A stretch of DNA of 28,515 nt, from the NCBI GenBank assembly GCA_913057765.1, contig CAJXPH010000005.1, positions 1 to 28,515 of the forward strand, read 5' to 3'. This document shows positions 23,442-28,515 of the stretch, in pieces. The stretch's first letter is position 1; each line of letters opens with the position of its first letter. Under the pieces are notes generated by a model. That model did no database searches. It was not told where the DNA came from and saw only the letters and a program-made list of their open reading frames with translations. The position numbers and the translations under genes were made by a program. This DNA comes from an uncultured Campylobacteraceae bacterium. GTDB taxonomy: Bacteria > Campylobacterota > Campylobacteria > Campylobacterales > Arcobacteraceae.

Positions 23442-24465
23442 TAGTGATTAATTTTAATAATGCTTCCTGGTCTAATACATTGCTTGTACCATAAGCAACA
23501 GCTAATAAAGGCTCATCAGCAACTCTAACTGGAAGTTTGATAATATCTGCTAAGTATTTATCTAACCCACGAATAAGAGCTCCTCCTCCTGTCATAACAA
23601 CACCATTATCAACAACATCACCTGCTAAATCTGGTGGCATTTCTTCTAATACTGATCTTACTGCTGAAACTATTTCTCTTAATGGTTCTTTAATTGCAGT
23701 TCTAACACCTTCACTTCCAAGTTCTATAGTTGAAAGTAATCCAGAGTTATCTCTACCTTTTACTTTTATTTTAAGCTCTTGGTTTTGTTTAATTGCAGTA
23801 CCAATTTCAATTTTGATATTCTCTGCAGTTCTTTCACCAATGTATAGGTTATAGTTTTGTCTTACATAATCAATAATTGCTTTATCAAATCTATCTCCAG
23901 CAACTTTAATTGATTTTGAAAGTACTAGTCCTCCCAGTGATGTAACACCAATTTCAGTAGTACCACCACCAATATCAACTACAACATAACCAGATGGGTC
24001 AGAAACTGGAATCCCTGCACCAATAGCCGCAGCCATTGGTTCTTCTACAAGGAATACTTCTCTAGCTCCAGCACTTAGTGCTGATTCTTTAACCGCTTTT
24101 CTTTCAACTTGTGTAATTCCATATGGGATACAAATAATGATTCGTGGACGTATGAAAGATTTTCTAGAATGTGCTTTTTCAATGAAATATCTAATCATTC
24201 TTTCAGTCATTTCGAAATCTGCAATAACCCCATCTTTCATAGGTCTAACAGCTGTAATATTTAAAGGAGTTTTACCAATCATTTGTTTAGCTTCTTGTCC
24301 CACAGCTAAAATTTTATCTTTACCATATCTATCATTTTGAACGGCAACAACTGATGGTTCGTTGATTATAATACCTTTTCCTTTTACAGAAACGATAGTA
24401 TTTGCAGTTCCAAGGTCTATTGCCATGTCATTTGAAAACATACCGATTATTTTGTCTAAAAACAT
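23434..24465 (-). CDS. mreB: Rod shape-determining protein MreB
   Basis: Actin-like protein that guides side-wall synthesis. The phosphate-1 motif DLGTANT is at residues 17-23; VVVDIGGGTTEIGV (phosphate 2) and GGALIRGLDKYL (adenosine motif) follow, as in all MreB. 343 residues is the normal length. It lies 15 bases after clpX and overlaps mreC, inside the fabZ-lpxA-clpX-mreB-mreC order shared with Campylobacter jejuni. Confidence 0.98.
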   Translation of the reverse strand: MFLDKIIGMFSNDMAIDLGTANTIVSVKGKGIIINEPSVVAVQNDRYGKDKILAVGQEAKQMIGKTPLNITAVRPMKDGVIADFEMTERMIRYFIEKAHSRKSFIRPRIIICIPYGITQVERKAVKESALSAGAREVFLVEEPMAAAIGAGIPVSDPSGYVVVDIGGGTTEIGVTSLGGLVLSKSIKVAGDRFDKAIIDYVRQNYNLYIGERTAENIKIEIGTAIKQNQELKIKVKGRDNSGLLSTIELGSEGVRTAIKEPLREIVSAVRSVLEEMPPDLAGDVVDNGVVMTGGGALIRGLDKYLADIIKLPVRVADEPLLAVAYGTSNVLDQEALLKLITNE

Positions 24466-24480
24466 CTACGTCCTTCTTTT

Positions 24481-25701
24481 TTAAGCTATTTTTGGTTCTT
24501 TTTCTTTTGTTACAACATCTTTTGTGATAGTTATCGTTTTATCTTTATATGTTGGTAAATCGTACATAATATCAAGCATGATATCTTCTATAATTGAACG
24601 AAGACCTCTTGCTCCAGTTTTTCTTTCAATTGCAAGTTTTGCAATTTCTTTTAGTGCTGCTTTTTCAAATTTTAGTTTTACATTATCAAGTTCAAATAGT
24701 TTTACATACTGTTTTACTAAAGCATTTTTTGGTTCAGTTAAAATATGAACCATATCATCTTCTGTAATTTCATTTAAAGTTGCAATCATATGAAGTCTTC
24801 CGATTAATTCTGGAATAAGTCCATATTTTACTAAATCATGAGCTTCAACTTTTGAGATTAAAGAATCATCATTTTTACTTATTTTCTCTTGGTTGAAACC
24901 TAATACATTTCCACCTTGTTTTTTCTTAATAATCTCTTCCAGACCATCAAAAGCTCCACCACAAATGAAAAGAATATTTGTAGTATCTACTTGTAGTGCA
25001 TCTTGTCCAGGATGTTTTCTTCCACCTTTTGGCGGAACATTAATTGTTGCACCTTCAACGATTTTAAGAAGTGCTTGCTGTACACCTTCTCCTGAAACAT
25101 CTCTAGTGATTGAACGGTTTTCACTCATTCTAGCAACTTTATCAACTTCATCAATAAAGATGATTCCTGATTCAGCTTTTTTTATATCTCCGTCTGCTGC
25201 TTGAATAAGTCTTGTTATAACGTTTTCTACATCATCCCCAACATATCCTGCTTCTGTTAAAGAAGTTGCATCTGCGATAGCTAAAGGTACATCAAGGTAT
25301 TTTGCTATAGTTTGTGCTAAAAGTGTTTTTCCTGAACCTGTTGGTCCAATTAAAATCACATTTGACTTATTTATTTCTGTATCATCGTCAATTTCATGAT
25401 GTCTAAAAATTCTTTTGTAGTGGTTATAAACTGCAACAGATAGAACTTTTTTAGCTCTATTTTGTCCAATTACATAATCATCTAAAATTTCTTTTAATTG
25501 TGCAGGTGTTTTAAGTAAAACTGGAGCACTTTCTTTCTCCGTATTACCTTCTTCATTTTCTAATTCTGGTTCTTTTCCAGAAACCATAATTTCATGTGCT
25601 GCATTAACACAAGCCTTACAAATTGAGGCGTTGTCTCCTGAGATTATCGGATTATCGGGAGCATCAACTGTTCCACAAAAGTCACATTCAAGTTTACTCA
25701 T
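24481..25701 (-). CDS. clpX: ATP-dependent Clp protease ATP-binding subunit ClpX
   Basis: AAA+ unfoldase that feeds proteins into ClpP. From the ATG at 25701 the zinc-binding cysteines are C6, C9, C28 and C31; Walker A GPTGSGKT is near residue 120, the pore loop GYVGD follows, then Walker B IIFIDEVDK, and the sensor-2 region RKTGARGLRSIIED. Length 406 residues is normal. I chose 25701 because AGGA lies eight bases before it and the protein then starts MSKLECDFCG as in relatives; an upstream start at 25749 would overlap lpxA and add 16 residues not found in ClpX. clpP is not in the window. Confidence 0.97.
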   Translation of the reverse strand: MSKLECDFCGTVDAPDNPIISGDNASICKACVNAAHEIMVSGKEPELENEEGNTEKESAPVLLKTPAQLKEILDDYVIGQNRAKKVLSVAVYNHYKRIFRHHEIDDDTEINKSNVILIGPTGSGKTLLAQTIAKYLDVPLAIADATSLTEAGYVGDDVENVITRLIQAADGDIKKAESGIIFIDEVDKVARMSENRSITRDVSGEGVQQALLKIVEGATINVPPKGGRKHPGQDALQVDTTNILFICGGAFDGLEEIIKKKQGGNVLGFNQEKISKNDDSLISKVEAHDLVKYGLIPELIGRLHMIATLNEITEDDMVHILTEPKNALVKQYVKLFELDNVKLKFEKAALKEIAKLAIERKTGARGLRSIIEDIMLDIMYDLPTYKDKTITITKDVVTKEKEPKIA

Positions 25702-25711
25702 ATAAAATGTC

Positions 25712-26494
25712 CTATTTTCTATTAAATGGTATTCCACGTTTTGTAGCAATTACAAAATTTGCTAGTTCGTGAACATACTTATTTTCGTTTGTTTCTAATA
25801 ATTCTTTGGCTACTTCAGAAATAGAATTTCCTGATTCAAATATTGCTTTATATGCTTTTCTAACTGCATCAATATCTGCTCTATCTTGAAATCTTCTTCT
25901 TAGCCCGTTTAAATTAAGTCCTCTTAATACTGCACGATTTCCTTCTGCTAAACAAAATGGTGGAATATCCTGAGTTACTACAGAACCTCCAGCTACCATA
26001 ACATTTGAGCCTATTTTACAAAATTGATGAATTGGTGTTAATCCACCAATTACTACATTATCATCAATCTCAACATGACCTGCTAGAGTTGCAACATTTG
26101 CAAACACACAATTATTTCCAACTATAACATCATGCGCAACATGTGTATATCCCATAAATAAATTGTTGTCTCCAATTTTTGTAATTGAACCACCACCAAT
26201 TGTTCCTGGATTAAATAGCGTAAATTCTCTGATTTTATTATTGTTTCCAATAACTAGTTCAACATCTTCACCATCAAATTTTAAATCTTGAGGAATTGTT
26301 CCAATTGCTGCATGTGAAAATATTTGATTATTTTCACCAATTGTAGTTTTTCCTTCAATAACTGTATGTGAAGCAATAGTTGTACCATTACCTATTTTTA
26401 CATTTTTGCCTATAATTGTAAATGCACCAACAGTGATATTATCACCTAGTTGGGCACCATCTTCAATTATTGCAGTTTTATGAATATTATTCAT
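25712..26494 (-). CDS. lpxA: Acyl-ACP-UDP-N-acetylglucosamine O-acyltransferase
   Basis: First step of lipid A synthesis: transfers a 3-hydroxyacyl chain from ACP to the 3-OH of UDP-GlcNAc. The first 190 residues are a left-handed beta helix of hexapeptide repeats. The catalytic base is H121 in THVAHD, and the C-terminal helical part begins NGLRRRFQDRADIDAVRKAY. 260 residues is the usual size. It lies 20 bases after fabZ and 10 bases before clpX in one transcript. G100 is followed by GG in GTIGGGS, in the region that sets chain length, which I cannot read with confidence. Confidence 0.97.
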   Translation of the reverse strand: MNNIHKTAIIEDGAQLGDNITVGAFTIIGKNVKIGNGTTIASHTVIEGKTTIGENNQIFSHAAIGTIPQDLKFDGEDVELVIGNNNKIREFTLFNPGTIGGGSITKIGDNNLFMGYTHVAHDVIVGNNCVFANVATLAGHVEIDDNVVIGGLTPIHQFCKIGSNVMVAGGSVVTQDIPPFCLAEGNRAVLRGLNLNGLRRRFQDRADIDAVRKAYKAIFESGNSISEVAKELLETNENKYVHELANFVIATKRGIPFNRK

Positions 26495-26514
26495 TTCTTA
26501 CCTATTCAGTGCTA

Positions 26515-26958
26515 TTATTTATCAACTATCATAGCTTTTAGTTCTGCTTCAGCAACTAAAGCATCATCAACAAAGGCTTTTCCACCAAGTACAATTAGAT
26601 TTCCTCTTAATTTTTTAATTTCGATTCTGTATTCTAATTTATCTCCAGGTCTAACAGGTGTTCTAAACTTTGCTTTATCAATACTCATGAAATAGATCAC
26701 TTTATTTTTAAGCTCTTCTGCTGTTAAATCGTTGCTTTTTAGTGCAAGAATTCCACCTGCTTGTGCCATACCTTCAAGAATCATAACTCCTGGGTAAATT
26801 GGATGCCCTGGAAAGTGACCTTGAAAAGCAGGTTCACTAATTGAGATATTCTTATACCCTACGATACTTTTTGCTTTTTCCATATCAGTAATTCTATCTA
26901 CTAATAAAAGAGGGTATCTGTGTGGTAAAATTTCTTGAATTTCAATGATGTCTAACAT
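26515..26958 (-). CDS. fabZ: 3-hydroxyacyl-ACP dehydratase FabZ
   Basis: Dehydrates 3-hydroxyacyl-ACP in fatty-acid elongation and so competes with LpxA for the same intermediate. The hot-dog fold has the active site H48 in QGHFPGHPIYPG and E62 in ILEGMAQ. 147 residues is normal. It stands between lpxB (58 bases upstream) and lpxA (20 bases downstream); the pairing with lpxA is widespread and fits the shared branch point. Confidence 0.97.
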   Translation of the reverse strand: MLDIIEIQEILPHRYPLLLVDRITDMEKAKSIVGYKNISISEPAFQGHFPGHPIYPGVMILEGMAQAGGILALKSNDLTAEELKNKVIYFMSIDKAKFRTPVRPGDKLEYRIEIKKLRGNLIVLGGKAFVDDALVAEAELKAMIVDK

Positions 26959-27016
26959 TCTTCTATCCTATATATTTATATGTTTTAAAAAGTCATATAT
27001 TTTAGCGAAAAAAAAA

Positions 27017-28060
27017 TTAGTTTTGAATTATTTTTGCAACATTTTGTGAACTACCAAATTGTAAATAGTCTCTAAGTAGTTGAGAGTTTTTTAAATAGTC
27101 GTCTCTATTCATATTTTTATATTCGTTTAGTAAGTTTGTAGTATTTACTTCTTCTTGGAAGTATTCTTTATGAATAGGCTCTCTATTCATCTTATGAAAA
27201 AAGATATTTGCAAGACCAATGAAAGGGAGTTTTACGAATTTTCGACCAATGAAATAATCAAGTTTTTTAGCTACATAACTCATAACAAAAGGAGTACCTA
27301 TTATTGAGGCTTCTAATGTTGCAGTTCCTGAACAAATGAATCCAAATTCTGCTTCTTTTAATACTGTATGTGCATCATTTGAAATTGTAAAATTTGATAT
27401 GTCACCATAAGTTTTTTTAATATAATCTTGATCAAACTTTGAAGGAATAATTAAAATATGTTCTTTGTTTTCTATCTGCTTTGAAAGCTCTCTAAATACA
27501 TCCATATGATTGATGATTTCAGTTTTTCTACTACCTGGCATATAGATAATTTTATTTGTTTTCTCAAGAGTAGTTTTATATTCTGTTATTTCATCTAAAA
27601 GAGGATGTCCTACATAAGTGATTTTTTCTTTATCGTTGTATATTTCACTTTCAAAAGGAATTATTGAACAAAGTTTTGTACAAAACTTTTCTAGCTTCTC
27701 AACTCTTTTTTTCTTCCATGCCCAAGCTTGAGGAAGAATATAATAGATTATCTCTTTATTTGGGTATTTTTGTTTTAATTTCTTTGCTAAAGGCAGATTG
27801 AAACCTGATGAATCCATGAGTAAAACTTTGTCACAATCTTCTGCTAAATCTACAAGTTCATCTCGAAGTCTGAAGAAAAATCTGAGTTTTTTTATAGCAT
27901 CTATAAATCCCATAATTGCAAGGTGCGTTAGGTCGTAGAGAGGGGTTCCTAATTCTTTATCAAAAACTCCTAATAGTTCTACATCATCATTTAGATATTT
28001 TTTTAGCTCTTTTAAGTGAATATTTGAAGATGTTTCCATCGCACAAACTAGAAGTTTCAT
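27017..28060 (-). CDS. lpxB: Lipid-A-disaccharide synthase
   Basis: Glycosyltransferase joining lipid X and UDP-2,3-diacylglucosamine to make the lipid A disaccharide on the inner membrane face. Family features: N-terminal MKLLVCAMETSSNIHLKEL, the DSSGFNLPLAKKL loop, YILPQAWAWKKKRVEKLEKF, YVGHPLLDE, and the nucleotide-binding part with MPGSRKTEI and CSGTATLEASIIGTPFV. 347 residues is short compared with E. coli (382) but usual here. The ATG overlaps the stop of the preceding gene (ATGA). The 58-base spacer to fabZ could hold another promoter, though I see no clear TATAAT. Confidence 0.95.
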   Translation of the reverse strand: MKLLVCAMETSSNIHLKELKKYLNDDVELLGVFDKELGTPLYDLTHLAIMGFIDAIKKLRFFFRLRDELVDLAEDCDKVLLMDSSGFNLPLAKKLKQKYPNKEIIYYILPQAWAWKKKRVEKLEKFCTKLCSIIPFESEIYNDKEKITYVGHPLLDEITEYKTTLEKTNKIIYMPGSRKTEIINHMDVFRELSKQIENKEHILIIPSKFDQDYIKKTYGDISNFTISNDAHTVLKEAEFGFICSGTATLEASIIGTPFVMSYVAKKLDYFIGRKFVKLPFIGLANIFFHKMNREPIHKEYFQEEVNTTNLLNEYKNMNRDDYLKNSQLLRDYLQFGSSQNVAKIIQN

Positions 28061-28468
28061 ATAATAACTTCTTTTACATCTTCATAGACTAGGGCATTTA
28101 GATTTATTTCATATTTACCATCAATTAACTCATCGACTACTAAAATAGTTGATAGTCCATAAGGATTATTTGTAACTTTATTTCTAATATTTAATTCTGA
28201 TTCAAATGTAGGAGGATTAAACATCAAGTCTTTTACTGTTTGATAAGTACTATTCCCAATTTCATTAAAACTTTTCAGGCTTAAGATTTTTACTTCATCT
28301 CTATTTAAATATGCAATTTCATCTTTTTCGTATTCAATTCTACCATTCATACTTTTTCTGTTTAATGTCGAATAACATAAAAAGTATGAAGGAACAATTT
28401 TTTTATCAATTCTTGTTGTTCCACTCATTAATCTATAATTTAAAAATCTTTGTTTGATAATTTTATAT
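28057..28468 (-). CDS. Partial hypothetical gene upstream of lpxB
   Basis: I do not recognise this protein. About 137 genomic codons are present, running without a stop from the point where the adapter begins (28468) to TGA at 28059-28057. Visible parts: KIIKQRFLNYRLMSGTTRID, then EIAYLNRDEVKILSLKSF and a C-terminal YGLSTILVVDELIDGKYEIN. No signal peptide or membrane segment is seen. An internal ATG at 28428 (MSGTTR) has no good ribosome site, so the gene most likely begins beyond the contig end and is cut off. The first ten residues that an automatic call would give it (MGSEMCIRDR) are translated sequencing adapter and must be dropped. Coupling to lpxB (ATGA) suggests an envelope-related job but proves nothing. 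Confidence 0.7.
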
Positions 28469-28515
28469 CTGTCTCTTATACACATCTCCGAGCCCACGAG
28501 ACCAGAGAGGATCTC
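28469..28515. other. Illumina Nextera adapter and index left in the assembly
   Basis: 28469-28487 is the transposon mosaic end CTGTCTCTTATACACATCT, 28488-28502 is CCGAGCCCACGAGAC (read-2 side), 28503-28510 is an eight-base index CAGAGAGG (I recall it as Nextera N708), and 28511-28515 (ATCTC) starts the P7 sequence. This is library DNA, not genome. Confidence 0.98.

Noticed and set aside
24893..25204. Plus-strand frame of 103 codons antisense to clpX
   Set aside because: Ser/Pro-rich shadow of conserved ClpX codons; no independent support.
28469..28497. MGSEMCIRDR as a true N-terminus of the last gene
   Set aside because: These residues are the translation of Nextera adapter sequence.
1..28515. 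Insertion sequences, prophage, CRISPR, tRNA or rRNA genes
   Set aside because: I found no transposase-like protein, no regularly spaced repeats and no tRNA cloverleaf or rRNA sequence on either strand by eye.

Overview
The window is AT-rich chromosomal DNA that looks like a member of the Campylobacterota, most likely Arcobacteraceae. Reasons: the fabZ-lpxA-clpX-mreB-mreC gene order known from Campylobacter jejuni; a Csd4/Pgp1-type (M99) cell-shape carboxypeptidase with the rare Gln zinc ligand; a two-subunit gluconate dehydrogenase; FlgO-domain lipoproteins; and many TATAAT-type -10 boxes without a clear -35. The assignment comes from gene content and remembered protein families, not from a search. 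Almost everything is core housekeeping sequence. I see no rRNA, tRNA, CRISPR array, insertion sequence, phage gene or toxin-antitoxin pair.

Layout. 1-600: a strong terminator from an upstream gene outside the window, a small secreted hypothetical gene, and the terminator of rpsU. 608-3913: rpsU (minus) diverges from a plus-strand run of moaC, a DUF493 gene, a Tat-type M15 peptidase and an M99 (Csd4-like) peptidase; the last two should trim peptidoglycan peptides and shape the cell. 3903-8535 (minus): dnaE, surE and a small charged protein, translationally coupled. 8619-11315 (minus): a patatin-like lipase coupled to an LpxH-like metallophosphoesterase, a secreted basic protein whose frame is broken at a run of seven G, and a DJ-1/PfpI protein. 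11467-12755 (plus): two tandem FlgO-like lipoproteins. 12750-15931 (minus): recJ and pyrG. 16121-16300 (plus): a small lipoprotein. 16350-19695 (minus): ccoG and mnmG. 19865-22621 (plus): ribE and the gluconate dehydrogenase pair. 22611-28468 (minus): an envelope operon running from an unidentified partial gene through lpxB, fabZ, lpxA, clpX and mreB to mreC.

Together the genes cover envelope building (lipid A, MreBC, peptidoglycan trimming), replication and repair (dnaE, recJ), nucleotide and cofactor synthesis (pyrG, moaC, ribE), tRNA modification (mnmG) and respiration (ccoG, gluconate dehydrogenase).

The main points to re-examine are these. (1) The last 47 bases are Illumina Nextera adapter, not genome, and they create a false MGSEMCIRDR protein start. 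(2) The G7 tract at 10421-10427 splits a gene that becomes 149 codons long if one G is removed: a phase-variation candidate or an assembly error. (3) A perfect 12-bp terminator palindrome encodes the C-termini of two converging genes on both strands. (4) Promoters of dnaE and pyrG share the sequence TATAATCGCG. (5) A Tat-signal M15 peptidase lies beside an M99 peptidase. I found no clearly new multi-gene system.
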